Of a stretch of DNA of 64,000 bases, positions 9,541 to 21,690 are shown piece by piece (position 1 is the first letter of the stretch; each line of letters starts with the position of its first letter). This stretch comes from Datisca glomerata (lineage: Eukaryota > Streptophyta > Magnoliopsida > Cucurbitales > Datiscaceae), in contig QANY01002203.1 of NCBI GenBank assembly GCA_003255025.1, positions 399,273-463,272 of the forward strand. The letters run 5' to 3'. The notes under the pieces are model-generated. The model was given only the letters and a program-made list of their open reading frames with translations. It had not been told where the DNA came from and did no database searches. The translations under genes were made by a program, and so were the position numbers.

Positions 9541-11090
9541 GTATGATATCAAAAGATCAAGTGCTTCCAATCATCTCCCACAAAAAAATATAACATGACC
9601 ATTACTTAGTTCATATGCCTGAAACATAACACGTGTAAGAATACACTAATCTCACTAATCACTCTCAATTAATATCAAAATATAAAAAGAATATGACATC
9701 AACTAACATGTTACGTTATATGTGATATGACCTATTAGTAAATTCTAACATAGCACATGATTACATTTTATGTCATGATCAATATTGCTTTAAATTTCAT
9801 GAAATAGAGTAAAAATAATATATGAATGCTTGGTTGGATCACATTTTTTATCATGAAAATCGGATGTAATGGAGGTTAGGTAATGGCTTGTTGGTGCCAT
9901 GGCCATGTTTTTCTGAAGTTCTAACAATTTAAAAAACAATTATTGTGTTTTGATTTGTAAAAGTCCTAATAGCAATTTCTCCCATTTAAATAAAAATAAC
10001 TATACTTAAACAATATTTTAATATAATCCATAAATATATCAATAAAAGAATTTACTTGTTCTTTAACTATAGATATTATATTTTCTGTAAAATAAATACA
10101 AATACTAATCAAAAAGACCATTTGATTAAACTAAAATAAAATAATAATCAATTAAAAATCAAATTTACTAAAAGTGAAAAATCATTACAGAAAATAAACA
10201 AAAAATCATTTAAACCATAGTCAAAATTATCAACAAGAATAGGTTCATCTAATTACTACTACGGTCAGATTATATAAACCAACTTTTAAACCATAATCAG
10301 TTATCTACCACAATCACATAATCTAAACCCACATTTAACCCTTCAAAATCATTAAATAAAAAATGTTAAATCCATGTTTTACCACAACATTATCTTCTTA
10401 TTTAACATATGATGGTCTGGTCAACCACTGTTATATCATTCTTAAAGTCATCTAAACAAGATTGGGAAGCTAGAGCTACTACGGCTTTGCAACTGACACA
10501 AACGAATAGGTAGGTAAGTTTGCTTGATGAGAATCTTGTTTCCTTGTAGTTGCCGTCGACGAAGACTCATAAGCCTCTAAACCTCCGAAAAATGACAAAA
10601 AGATGGTTGCCGTTCTATAATTTTTAGGTTAGTCTGGTGTCTGAATTTTTGCTAGAAATATTAGACATTAAAAAAAAATCTCTTTTCATGGTAGATAGCC
10701 TTTCAATTTATTTGTGGCATATTGTCTTGACTGTCATGGACCTTATTAAAAGATTGAAAAAGAAGGATCGACATAATTAGTAATAGGTAATATTTTCACA
10801 CCATTATCTTAATCAACAACAACCACGTAATTTGAATTTTGAAAATGGATTATAACGCAGAACACTATTGGCAAGCAACACTGTTTTATAGATTTTTTCT
10901 TATTTCATTTCTAAAGATATTTATTTGTCAAATGCAAGATATAGACGATTGGAGTTGTTAAATGCAACATATCACCCAAGAAACAGTAACCATGTGTGTA
11001 AGCAGATGGTATTATTGGGTCGCAAAAATAATAATGAGTAAAAGTATCCAAAAATAATAATGGGATCCAAGCAGGAGGGTTAAGTTTCTA
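9541..11090. other. AT-rich sequence without recognised genes
   Basis: No frame longer than about 50 codons and no transposon motif that I can recognise. Poly-A/T stretches are common. Confidence 0.6.
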
Positions 11091-11094
11091 AAAT

Positions 11095-11250
11095 CATGAC
11101 TGTTCGTGTAAAAACGGACGGTCATGATCATCTTGACACATTTGTGGAGATGATGAGACAAGTTTTTAATTTTTTTAGTTTTTTTCCTATTCTGTCTTTT
11201 TATAGTATAAAATCTAGACCGTCCATTTAAAAAAAAGGACGATCTAGATT
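11095..11250. repeat. Pair of hairpins, MITE-like
   Basis: Hairpin 11095-11126 has arms CATGACTGTTCGT and ACGGACGGTCATG. Hairpin 11211-11250 has arms AATCTAGACCGTCC and GGACGATCTAGATT, 13 of 14 paired. Both carry a CCGTCC-type core. They could be parts of a small inverted-repeat transposon, but no flanking duplication was found. Confidence 0.4.
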
Positions 11251-11639
11251 CAACACGATCCTCTCCTGTTCCAGAATTCTAATCCTTCAAAATCACCGAA
11301 TTCAAATACTAAAAAAACGGTAGCCGTTTTACTATCCGAATATGAAGAAACCAACCGAATTAATAATCAAAATCACATTCTACATATTCACACGCCACAA
11401 AATCCAAAGTAAGAAAACAATATACTTTTATGTTTTATGCCAAGGAATTGAATTGGAACTACTCTAAATTAAGACTTATCATTTTCTGTAAATATCAAAG
11501 AATTCACCAACAGACTTCAATTCGAATTCTTTTCTTTTTGTCAAAGAAAATGCTCTATTAATCAAACGGAAAGTACATCAATTCTCACTTTAGAAAAAGA
11601 GTTGAGTCTATCAAAGGCGATTGAAAAATAAAATTAGCA

Positions 11640-11947
11640 GAGTTGAGTTTCAGAATTCGCAGCAAAACAGAGCCGAACATAGGAGACAGAAAGAGAGAAA
11701 GAAGAGAAGAATGATATGCTCAGTCACTGAAAATACTCTCAATTTTTCTTACTAACTTTAACTGACAATGATTGATACATATATATAGACATTACAAGAG
11801 CTTTGATCAACTAACCAATTGACTAACTAACTATAACAATATTTAACAGTTTAAACAAAAATACACGAGAAAATAATTAGGTGATTAATGTATGCTTTAC
11901 ATGCATTAATCATGTGGGCAACAAATTAATCATTATTATCCTTATCA
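11640..11947 (-). mobile_element. 3' LTR of copia I
   Basis: On the minus strand, purine tract TTGAGGGGGA (11948-11957) is followed by TGATAAGG, the expected polypurine tract and LTR start. A TATA-like TCTATATATATG lies near 11785-11796, with pyrimidine-rich sequence downstream. The far end is not fixed because no second LTR is visible; about 11640 is a guess. Confidence 0.5.
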
Positions 11948-12545
11948 TCCCCCTCAAGCGAAAGGGGGTAAGAGCCACGTGAAGCTTGCCTTTGAGAAAG
12001 TAAAACCGCGATTCAAGGACTGTTTTTGTAAGTATATTAGTCGTTTGTTCGAGAGAAGGAAAAAATCGCATATCAAGAGTCTTGTTAATAACCTTGTCTC
12101 GAAGACAATGGAGATCAATCTCCAAATATTTTGTCCGTGCATGAAGTACAGGATCAGCCAATGAGATAGCACTCATATTATCTCACCAAATAACTAGAGC
12201 TAAAGGAGACAACTGCTATAATTCAGTGAGTAAAGAGTTAATCCACATAGTCTCACCAGGAAATAAGAGAGGTTCCTAAAAAGATTGCATACTCACCAGT
12301 AGACTTGCGTCAGGATTTGATGCCCAATCAGCATAAATATAGGCTTCAATATGGAGAGAAGAAGCTGGTTTAAGCAGTATGCCATCATAGATAGAGCCTT
12401 TGAGATACCTAAGCAACCTTTTACAGGCTTTCCAGTGAGTCTCAGTAGGAGCTTAGACAAACTGGCTCAATTTATTTACTATATATGTAATGTCTGGCCT
12501 AGTTAAAAGAAGATATGTAAAGTGTAATATCCGAGAAAGGAGGGG
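11948..12545 (-). pseudogene. Copia I RNase H
   Basis: RNase H degrades the RNA strand during reverse transcription. In order on the minus strand: [41 protein letters not shown], a Ser-Thr-Gly segment ending FLGTSLISW, and the C-terminal signature DPVLHARTKYLEIDLHCLRD then SLEQTTNILTK. Frames change several times and stops occur. The reading frame ends at the polypurine tract, as usual in copia elements. Confidence 0.8.
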
Positions 12546-13380
12546 TAGAATCACAGCAGAGCTTAATTGAAACATTAGTTAGTGTGGAACATGGTTTGGA
12601 TTGAGCCAGATTGGTTTTGTGTAACAGATCTGAGATGTAACTAAGTTGTGACAAATGAAAATTAGTAGAAGATCTTACAACCTCCAAGCCCAGAAAGTGA
12701 TGAATAGCACCAAGATTCTTGAGTGCAAACTCATTGTTTAAACCAGTTATTAAGTTGTCAATCTTGGAAGAATTGTTACCAGTAACTAAAATATCATTAA
12801 CATACACCAAAACTATGATCTTACACTGACTTTGTTGATATATAAAGGCTGAAGTATCTAAGACAACATTGATAAACCCTTTTGACAGTAAGGCAGATTT
12901 AAGTCGCTCATACCAAGCACTAGGTGCTTGCTGGAGACCATACAAGCCTTTCTTAAGCCTGCAAACATGTGTAAGATATAGAGAACTGACATAACCTAGA
13001 GGTTGAGACATAAACACAGATTCAACAAGCTTTTCATTAAGGAAAACATTATTAACATCTAATTGAAGCGCTGGCCAGTCGAAAGTAGCAGCAAGAGTAA
13101 GCACAATTCTTATAGTTGTTGGTTTCACCACCGGCAAAAATGTTTTAGTGTAATCAACACCTGGAGTTTGATGAAAACCTTTTGCAACCAATCATGCTTT
13201 GTGTATATGTACACTCCCATTTGCATTAAACTTCAATATGAATACCCACTTGTTACCTACAAGATTCATAGAAGAGTCATAGGGAACCAAATCCCATGTT
13301 TTATTAGCCATAAGTTCCTGATACTCAAGATTCATAGCTTGCTTTCGAGGCACACTGGTAAGAGCTTGCTCTACTGATGT
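12499..13380 (-). pseudogene. Copia I reverse transcriptase
   Basis: Upstream part (13380-13200): LEYQELMANKTWDLVP and VGNKWVFILKFNANGS. Then KA, a stop in place of Arg, and [18 protein letters not shown]. It continues with [46 protein letters not shown] and [15 protein letters not shown]. The order is that of copia-type RT. The active-site box, normally YVDD, reads YVND, so a metal-binding Asp is replaced. One long open stretch (about 230 codons) survives, which makes this among the better-kept parts of the element. Confidence 0.9.
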
Positions 13381-13660
13381 GGGAATGATAAGGTTAGGAT
13401 TAAGTTCTAGAAGATGTTTAGAGGTGAGATAGGCTTTAGGTCTAAGTGATCCAGTTTTGGATCATGTGACCATAGGGTGAGAAGGAAGCTTTTGAGAAGG
13501 AATTGGTACATTAGTGTATGAAACGGTGGGTTGAAGTAGGTCTAAAATGGAAGAATCAGACGAGGGACAAAGGCTACAGAAATAAGAGGAACAACATCAG
13601 GATTGTCAATGAGAGCATGATCTGTTTCTTGAACATGTGTGATATCTAAGTCAAGATTAT

Positions 13661-13870
13661 GTAAAGGAGAAAGGTTAGAAGCATTACCAGAAGGAGACTT
13701 GTGAACAATGAGAGCTGAAGTAGATCTTTGAGCTTGCTGAGAATGTGTAAGGGCTGTTATCACCTGTAAAGGAGAAAGGTTAGAAGCATTACCAGAAGGA
13801 GACCTGTGAACAATGAGAGTTGAAGTAGATCTTTGAGCTTGCTGAGGATGTGTAAGGGGTGTTACTACCT
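13661..13870 (-). repeat. 105-bp in-frame duplication in the copia I hinge
   Basis: Units 13661-13765 and 13766-13870 both start GTAAAGGAGAAAGGTTAGAA and differ at a few bases. A third partial start follows at 13871. The period is 35 codons, so the duplication kept the polyprotein frame of the integrase-RT linker. Confidence 0.88.
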
Positions 13871-13892
13871 GTAAAGGATTAATTGTGTCAAA

Positions 13893-14835
13893 CTAAAAAC
13901 TTGCACCAGAAAGAGATATGCAAGATATATGAGTAGCATTTGACTTAGGAAAGCTTTTAGAGAGGGGAAAAGAAGTTTCTTTAAAAAGAATAGTTATAGC
14001 AACATAAACTCTGCTAGTTAAATGTAAGCACATATATCCTTTATAAGAGGGAGAATATCCTATAAACACACAAAGATCACTTCTAAACTGAAGTTTATGC
14101 TTGTTATAGGGATGAAGATGAGGGTAACATTCACATCTAAATGGTTTTAGGGAGTTGTAATCTGGAGATTTATTAAATAGAACTTGAAAGGGTGACAAAC
14201 TAGACAAGGTAGGAGTTAGAAGCCTATTAATAAGATAGGCTGAGGTTGAAAGATCATGCCACCAGTAGGAAGAATGCATAGCAGTTTGGGCAAGCAAGTT
14301 AAGGCCGACTTCTATCAAATGTCTATACTTTCTTTCACTCCTTCTATTTTGATTGTATGAATGAGGGTATGAATGTCTAAGTTAGATACCATTGGATATT
14401 AAAAATTACTTAAACACTCTATACTCCGCTCCCTAATCAGATTGAATGGCTTTGATGTTGGTTGAGAATTGATTTTCTACACAGACTTTAAACTACAAAA
14501 AAATCTTAATGGCTTCTAATTTAAGTTTAAGTGGATAAACCCAAAGATACCTACTTTAAACAATATATAGTATTGATACCCATCTTTAAAGCAAGTAGAA
14601 GCCGGTCCCTACAAATCAGTATGTATCATTCTAAATGTTTAATAGCATGAGATTCGAAAATGGAATGATGAAACACATGGCTCTTGCCCTTGGGACATGC
14701 TGTCTAGAACGTATGTTGGGAGGTAGGAGCAGTAATATTACATAGAATGAGAGCTTGAGAAACATTTTTAGCACTTGGATGTCCAAGCTTTCTATGTCAT
14801 AGCTGAAATACAAAAGATAAAGATGCTTGAGAATC
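13893..14835 (-). pseudogene. Copia I integrase
   Basis: Integrase inserts the DNA copy. The N-terminal pre-integrase part near 14690-14830 reads HRKLGHPSAKNVSQAL and TACPKGKSH. The core near 14380-14560 includes YPLKLKLEAIKIF and IKAIQSD-GAEYR (second catalytic Asp). The C-terminal part 14318-13893 reads MIEVGLNLLAQTAM, SAYLINRLLTPTL, FRCECYPHLHPYNKHKLQF and DLCVFIGYSPSYKGYMCL. There are several stops and frame changes in the core; the C-terminal 140 codons are open. Confidence 0.82.
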
Positions 14836-15109
14836 AGTAGAACAAGTTGTATTATTGATAGCAGGAAATGCAGAAGGATTATAAGTCATAGAAGTATGAG
14901 TTGCAGACAATTCGGGCTTAAAACTTGTAAGAGAATTATACACTCAACTAGATTTATTTAACATGGAATCAGTAAGGAAAATAGATTTAACAGCAAAAGA
15001 ACTTGTATCAGAAGAAAAGTCAGATGAAGAGTTAGCATCAGTCATTTGATATGTTAGTGCAGTAACCCCTTTGTTGTTTGGCAGCAAAAGCTTATAGAGA
15101 CCTCCTTTA

Positions 15110-15480
15110 AGCTTTCATTTGAGAAGGACTCTCCTGCTTTGTTCTTCCTTAACAAGATAATAATTGGAGTGAAATTTAATGAATAAATTTTTATCTTTAG
15201 TAAGTTGAGACACACTAACAAGGTTTTTAGGAAAATTAGGTATTCTAAGCATGGACTTAAGTTTTAAAATAGTAGAGGCATGAGGAATTGGAAGGAAAGT
15301 AGAACATATATGTGATATTTTGAGTGCCTTACCAGCACCAACAATCGGTTTCTCTTTACCATCGTAATCTTGTGCAAAGTGAAAATTGTTGAGATTAAAA
15401 GTAATGTGATTGGTAGCAGCACTGTCTACATACCAATTTGTATCATCATAAAAGCCTTCTGTGCTAGCAACCATTGCAGT
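15110..15480 (-). pseudogene. Copia I protease
   Basis: The aspartic protease that matures Gag-Pol. The active-site region reads NWYVDSAATNHIT, with Ala for the usual Gly of DSG/DTG. Downstream are GKALKISHICS, MLRIPNFPKNLVSVSQL and KDKNLFIKFHSNYYLVKEE, the usual flap and C-terminal order of copia proteases. About 120 codons are open before a frame break into the pre-integrase segment. Confidence 0.85.
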
Positions 15481-15537
15481 AGGATTACCAAGATTTAAAT
15501 TCTGAGAATTCTGTGAAGAAGAAAAAGAGTTGCTTCT

Positions 15538-16155
15538 CTATAATTGATCATTTCTGCCAAACCTATTATAACACGTTAGAGCTCCATGGAGAACTCTTCC
15601 ACACAGTTGACATGTCAGTCTCCCTCCATTTCTTCCTCCTCTACCTCTTCTTCCACCATTAAATGATCCACGACCATTTTGATTACCTCTTCCTGGACCA
15701 AAATTTCCACAATTGTTACTGAAATTTCCATTCTTTCCTCTAAGATTACTACCAACAAAATTTATTGTCATAGAGTACTTGACATCTGATGTAGCTTCTG
15801 CATTTAATCTCTCAATCCTACACTCATGACTCAGGAGTAAAGCTTGAACTTCTTCAAGTGTTACATCTTCACTTCTTGATGCAACATTCACAACTACCAA
15901 GTTGTATTCAACTCCAAGACCATTTAAGATATGAAGCATAACGTCTTGATCACTTATAGGATTTCTAGTAGCAGCTAATGCATAAAAAAGACTTCTCATC
16001 CTGCTAGACTGAAGAAGATTCTTCAATTGAAGCATCCTTGCTCTGGATTGACTGGAGAAACATATTTCAAGTGCTTTCCATAGGTCTTTCGAGTGACATC
16101 ACTGCAACATTGTCCCGAGCACTCTTTCAGACATGGACAGCCTCAACCAACTTTA
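15538..16155 (-). pseudogene. Copia I gag with zinc knuckle
   Basis: Gag packages the RNA. The minus strand reads SKDLWKALEICFSSQSRARM (frame changes near 16035), then LQLKNLLQSSRMRSLFYAL, DVMLHILNGLGVEYNLVV, EDVTLEEVQALLLSHECRIE, a Gly/Arg/Asn-rich basic stretch, and the knuckle CQLCGRVLHGALTC (C-x2-C-x4-H-x4-C). The N-terminal third is missing: LINE sequence replaces it at about 16155. Confidence 0.85.
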
Positions 16156-16159
16156 TAGA

Positions 16160-16920
16160 AGTATCAAAGATTTTACTTCGCTTTTGAATATGAAATGAAT
16201 GCACAACATCATGAGCGATCATAATATTATCCACTATTTGTCTACCTGAGACAAAAGCATTTTGATTCACACTTATCACTTTACTGATAATAGTTCAAAG
16301 CCTCTTTATGACTACTTTAAAAATACTTATAAATGACATTACACATACTAATGGGTCTATATTGACTCATACCCATAAGATTATATACTTTAGGAATAAT
16401 AATAATAGACGATTGATTAATATTAGATGGCATATGACCATACTTAAAGAAAACATAGACTAAATTGAAATCACCATTATCTACAACATGTCAATTATGC
16501 TGAAAGAATGTTGCATTGATGGTCCATGAGATTTACCAGGATCAGGATGCATGCCTTTAAGAGCTCGATAAACTTCATATGCATCTACCTCATGAAAGAG
16601 TACATCATGATCAACCTCGTTCAACTTCAGGGAAATATACTGAATGGATTTCTGAATGTTATTTGTTGACACATTGGAAGACTGAAACATATTTTTGAAA
16701 TACTCCATGGCAATGGGATGGATTTGAGGTTACGCTGAATGACACATCCCAAAATAATCTTCCTCTAGCCCATGAATTCGATTTCACCTTTTCCTAAGGA
16801 AGAACTTAGAGTGAAAAAATTTAGAGTTTTTATCAATATCTTTCAGCCACATAACCCGCGCCTTATCCCTCCAATAAGACATTTTCTAATTATATAGGAT
16901 TTTGTTCACAATTTGAAAAT
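16160..16920 (-). pseudogene. LINE fragment (endonuclease-RT linker and RT start)
   Basis: Minus strand: YWRDKARVMWLKDIDKNSKF and HSKFFLRKR, then MEYFKNMFQSSNVST, EVYRALKGMHPDPGKSHGPS, SSIIIIPKVYNL, YRPISMCNVIYK, and NAFVSGRQIVDNIMIAHDVV then HSFHIQKRS. These are the linker and the first RT blocks of plant non-LTR retrotransposons. The RT catalytic box and 3' end are absent: the fragment stops at the copia I gag junction near 16155. Stops and frameshifts are present. Confidence 0.82.
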
Positions 16921-16924
16921 TATG

Positions 16925-18082
16925 AAGATGGACATCAGGAGGATAAGACAATATTTGAAAAATATGTATTCTTGAAGTCCGCTTTATAATATTATTTTTT
17001 TATTTCAAGGGTTATAATTTAGAAATATCCAATAGTCACTCGGTCCATTACTATTTTATTTAATGATTAAATAATTTAGTTAATTGTTATACTTGATAAC
17101 ATGTTCATACTTTAGTCAATCGCATGCCATACTTGAAAATCTCTCACCATTTTGTATGATCATGCATCTCATCTATAGAAACATGATTTATTAGGATTGT
17201 CCTAATATGTTTATTTGTATTGTTTTATGAAATCAATTGCATGTAAATTGCTTGGTTTTAATCAATTAAAACTTGATAATCACACCACACTAAGGGCTAT
17301 AGTAACCTTTAGAATAACAGACTTTAGTAAAAGAGTTTTATTAAAGTTTGATGAGAATATAATTAATAAATTAATCTAAGTTCATCAAATTATGATTTAG
17401 GAGCTTTAGAATGTTAAAATGAACTTAAATGAATGAGATTGGCATAACTAATTATTAAATATTCATAGGGTTATTATTTTAACTAGTGATTAAGTTGAAA
17501 TTAATTAATTAGTTAAAATGAAAACACATAATTCTAAAATAATGAGTGGGAGAAGGTTAACATGTCAATATAACCTATGGCCTCCATCATTAGTAGAACC
17601 CTGTGAGATGCAGTAAGAGCCTTGAGATGGCTTTTTTTCATCCCCCTCAGAAAGGTCTTGAGTTGTACCAATACCAAGGTTGGACTTCTTAAGAAGATAG
17701 GAGGAAGTGATGTAGTTTAGTTTTGACCGACCCTAAAATGACATATTCGAAATGAAGTCATGGAATGAAATGATGGGTTACACTTACAAAGTCACAATTA
17801 AGTTTTCATGTAGATAGTTGTAACTTGACCGAACAAGCGATACCTTATTGTTAAAAGAGAAAATATGAGATATTTTAAATTTTAATTAGTAAAGTTGAGA
17901 ATGTCTCATACACAGTCTGAGCTTAATCTGACTAACCCTAAGGCATCACATTAATTATTAGGTTGTTTGTGTGTTTATTATGTTACATTCATGCATCACG
18001 TTTACTTTTTGATTTCTAGATATTTATCAATTATATTGAATCTTGTATGTTTTAAATTTTAGTTATCATTATTATATATATC
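16925..18082 (+). other. LTR and leader-like AT-rich region before copia A
   Basis: No coding frame. It lies directly upstream of copia A gag, so it probably holds that element's 5' LTR and leader, but no TG/CA ends or primer site could be fixed. It does not resemble the LTR of the A-prime fragment at 26166-28445. Confidence 0.35.
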
Positions 18083-18915
18083 ATGGGCAACCCTGTTACT
18101 GTTTTACTCGCTCTTGAGAAATTGAATGGTGATAATTTCATACGTTAGAAATCAAATATGAACTAAATGCTTATTTGTGAGAACCATAAGTTCGTTCTTA
18201 TTGAAGAATGTCCTGAGGAGCCTGCTGCTAATGCCCCCAAGAATGTTAGGAACAAATATGATTCTTGGATCATATCAAACAATAAGGCAAAGTGCTACAT
18301 GCTTGTGAGTATGAATGATATTCTGATAACCAAGCATGAAAGTATGGAGACTTCCTATGAGATTATGGAATCTCTACAGGCGATGTTTGGGCAACAGTCT
18401 GGTCAAAGTCACCATGAGGCCACTAGGAGCTATATGACGACTAAGATGAGAAAGAGAGCTTCTGTGCGAGATCATGTTTTGAACATGATCAACATAACAT
18501 GAGGTAGAAATACATGAGGCGACCATTGATGAATGGACTCAAGTTAGCATTATACTTGAGTCACTCACACCATCTTTTTCAGCATTCACGACCATGTTAT
18601 GAGCAAGTTGTAATTCAACATGACCCAATTGTTGAATGAACTGCAGATTTTTGAGTCACTCAACCTTAGAATGACCAAAGAGGGTGAGGCAAATATTGTT
18701 GAGCAAAAGCATTATTCCAATATTGTTAAGAACAAGAAAAGGAAGAAGAACAATAGTAAGGATAAGAAAAAGAACAAAAGAGGAAGGAAAGGAAGACATC
18801 GCCGAAAGTCAAGAAGAACAAGAACGACTACAAGCCCTAGGAAAAATGTTTACACTGTAGGGTTGAAGGTCATTGAAAGAGAAACTGTAACAAGTATCTC
18901 TCCGAGCTGAAAAAA
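18083..18915 (+). pseudogene. Copia A gag
   Basis: Start ATG at 18083 (MGNPVTVLLALEKLNGDNF). After a stop near 18147 the gag core is readable: LICENHKFVLIEECPEEPAA, KYDSWIISNNKAKCYMLVSM, ESMETSYEIMESLQAMFGQQ, SVRDHVLNMIN. Further frames give LLNELQIFESLNLR, a Lys/Arg-rich tract (18730-18830), and the knuckle CLHCRVEGH-KRNC near 18848-18890, with a stop inside where Trp is usual. This is a common plant copia gag family. Three or more frame breaks. Confidence 0.87.
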
Positions 18916-18949
18916 AAAAAGTAAATATGATTTTCTTGTACTTGAAGAT

Positions 18950-19600
18950 TGCTTAGTGGAATATGATTTTTCATCCTGGATACTTGATTCATGAGCCACT
19001 AATCATATATTTTCTTCTTCTTTGCAGATGCTTCATTCGTCAAGGGAGCTGGTTGATGGCGAGGACGTTTTAAGAGTTGGTAGTGGTGCGCTCGTGTCAG
19101 CTAAAACATTTGGGAAAACTTGTTTACTTTTTAGATATTATCATTTAGTTTTGAATAATGTTTATTATTATACTAGTTTTTTTTAGAAATTCGATTTCTC
19201 TTTCATTTTTGCAAGAACGGTTATCGAAGTTTCTTTTATTAATAAAGAGTTTATTATTTTTAAGAATGGATTCGATATTTGTCATGCTAAAGTTATAAAT
19301 GGACTGTATATGCTTAAACTAACTGAACATGCGTTAAATAATTCTGAATTATTTAAAGTAGCAAAACCTAAAAGTAACAAACGACAAAGAGTTTTTCATG
19401 ATGATGATAACACATATATTTGGCATCTTAGGTTGCGACATACTAATCTAGATAGATTAAACATGTTAACAAAGCATGATGCTTTGAGAGAACTAAAAGT
19501 TGAAACTCTTCCTGTTTGTGAATCTTGTCTAGAGGGTAAAATGATCAAGAGACTTTTCTCTATAAATGGTCAAAGACCAAGGAACCACTTGAGCTAATGC
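18950..19600 (+). pseudogene. Copia A protease and pre-integrase segment
   Basis: Near 18970 the frame reads SSWILDS, a stop, ATNHIF (protease active site DS-A with the Gly codon changed to a stop), then SSRELVDGEDVLRVGSGALV. From 19310 it is open: NGLYMLKLTEHALNN, YIWHLRLRHTNLDRLNMLTK and VCESCLEGKMIKRLF, the His/Cys pre-integrase motif. Confidence 0.8.
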
Positions 19601-20265
19601 ATAGTGATGTCTGTGGACCGATCAATGTACAAGCTAGAGGTGAGTATGAGTATTTCATCACTTTTATTGACGATTACTCAAGATATATATATACTTACCT
19701 AATGCAAAGAAAGTCTGAAACTTTTAGAAAGTTTAAAGACTTCAAAGATAAAACTAAAAAGAAATTAGTTAATCAAGGATTACTTGTTAGAGTATTGAAT
19801 CTTATTCCAACTCACAACACTTGGAACACCACAACAAAATGGTGTTTTAGAAAGTCGAAACCGTACCCTATTGGATATGGTTATGTCGATGTTAAGTTAC
19901 TCATTTTTACCACTTATATTTTGGGGATATTCATTACACACGACTACATACATTTTGAATGTAATGTCTTCTAAGTCCGTAAGCAAGGCACCTTTATAGT
20001 TATGAAATGGCTCCAAATCCAGTTTGTATCATTTTTATATAGGTGTGTCCAACTCATGTTCTTAGATACAATACTAGAAATTTAGACTCAAGATCTGAAA
20101 TATGCATATTCGTTGGCTATGCTCTAGAGACTAGTGGTGGGTATTTTTATAGTCACAATGATGAAAAGGTATTTGTATCGACAAATGCCACTTACATTGA
20201 ACACGACTATATGAAAAACTACAAACCTCGAAGCAAAGTAGTTCTTGAGGGATTAGGAACTGATG
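19580..20265 (+). pseudogene. Copia A integrase, truncated
   Basis: The core begins LMHSDVCGPINVQARGEYEY, with a catalytic Asp, and FITFIDDYSRYIYTYLM. After LVNQ about 35 residues are missing, including the second catalytic Asp region. The frame then changes: TLGTPQQNGVLES, FWGYSLHTTTYILNVMSSKS, PTHVLRYNTRNLDSRSEICI, FVGYALETSGGYFY, FVSTNATYIEHDYMK and KPRSKVVLE. Similarity ends at about 20265, where sequence on the opposite strand belongs to copia B. No RT of this element follows. Confidence 0.83.
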
Positions 20266-21690
20266 AGATCAGACCATCAGCTAAGCACCCCCATACTTTA
20301 AAATATTTAAAAGTAGGAAGTCGACCCTTCCATACTTCATATGGAATTATGTGGGTCTTCTTATGAGGAATTCTGTTGAGAATGTAATTTACAGAAAGCA
20401 ATACTTCCCCCATCAAATTTTTGGGTAATCCCGAACTTACTAACATTGCATTCATCATTTCTTTCAAAGTTTGGTTTTTACGCTCAACAATGCCTTTAGA
20501 CTGTGGTGAGTAAGGAGCAGTAGTCTGGTGAATGATTCTATGTTCTGAGCAAATTTGCTCAAAAGGTGAATCATATTAACCACCTCTATCGCTTCTTAAC
20601 AACTTAATCTTTTTGTTAAGCTGATTCTCAACTTCAGTTTTATAGTGCTTAAACATTTTAATTGACTAATCTTTACTTTTTAGCAAGTACACATAACAAT
20701 ATTGAGTACAATCATATATAAAAGTGATAAAGTACTTTCTACCACCTTCAGTTTGTTTTTATTTCATATCATAAACATTTAGTGGGTCTTCTTATGAGGA
20801 ATTCTGTTGAGAATGTAATTTATAGAAAGCAATACTTCCCCATCAAATTTTGGGGTAATCCTGAACTTACTAACATTGCATTCATCATATTTTTCAAAGT
20901 TCGATTTTTCCACTCAGCAACGCCTTTAGACTGTAGTGAGTAAGGAGCAGTAGTCTGGTGAATGATTCTATGTTCTTAGCAAAATTGCTCAAAAGGTGAA
21001 TCATATTAACCACCTCTATCGCTTCTTAGCACCTTAATCTTTTTGTTAAGCTGATTCTCAACTTCACTTTTATAGTGTTTAAACACCTCAATTGCCTCAT
21101 CTTTGCTTCTTAGTAAGTACACATAACAATATTGAGTGCAATCATCTATAAAAGTGATAAAGTACTTTTTATCACCTCTAGTTTGTATTTATTTCAAATC
21201 GCAAACATCACTATGAATTAATTCTAGAGGTTTGATAGTTCTTTCTATTGATTTAAAAGATATTCTTGACATACTTGATTCCACACATATCTCACATTTA
21301 TGATTACTATTAATTTCAAACTTAGGTACTAAGTCTAAATTGATTAATATATTTAACGTTTTATAATTTACATGACCTAGTCTAGCATGCCATAAGTTAA
21401 AGGACTCAACCATATAAGAAGAAGAAGAAATATTATTATTATTATTATTAAAAAGCAGTGGTACAACAGTTATAATATTCAATTTAAAAATCCCATCACA
21501 AAAATATCCCTTCCCCACATACATATCATTCTTAATGAGGACAAATTTATCAGATACAAAGACCAACTTAAAACCGTTTTTGCTAAAAAAAGATCCAGAC
21601 ACTAAGTTTTTTCGAATATTTGGCACATGAAGAACATTATGGAGAGTGATTGCTTTGCCAAATGTCATTTTAAGTACCACCTTTCCTTAT
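20266..21690 (-). pseudogene. Copia B integrase, 5' half of split element
   Basis: On the minus strand from 21690 down: IRKNLVSGSFFSKNGFKLVF, MYVGKGYF, FNLWHARLGHVNYKTLN, CEICVESS, PLELIHSDVCDLK; then the core (FITFIDDCTQYCYVYLLRSK, KIKVLRSDRGG) and KEMMNAMLVSSGLPKNLMGE, YILNRIPHKK, PYEVWKGRLPTFKYFKVWGC. It ends at the WGCLA codons near 20270. A 431-bp duplication repeats the core. Continuation of this element (PKQVKIGPKIIDC onward) is found on the plus strand at 29790. Confidence 0.88.
20351..21212 (-). repeat. 431-bp tandem duplication of the integrase core
   Basis: Units 20351-20781 and 20782-21212 both start GTGGGTCTTCTTATGAGGAA and are roughly 93-95 percent identical by eye. They span the catalytic core up to the LNRIPHKKTH codons. 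431 is not a multiple of three, so the frame is lost. Confidence 0.9.
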
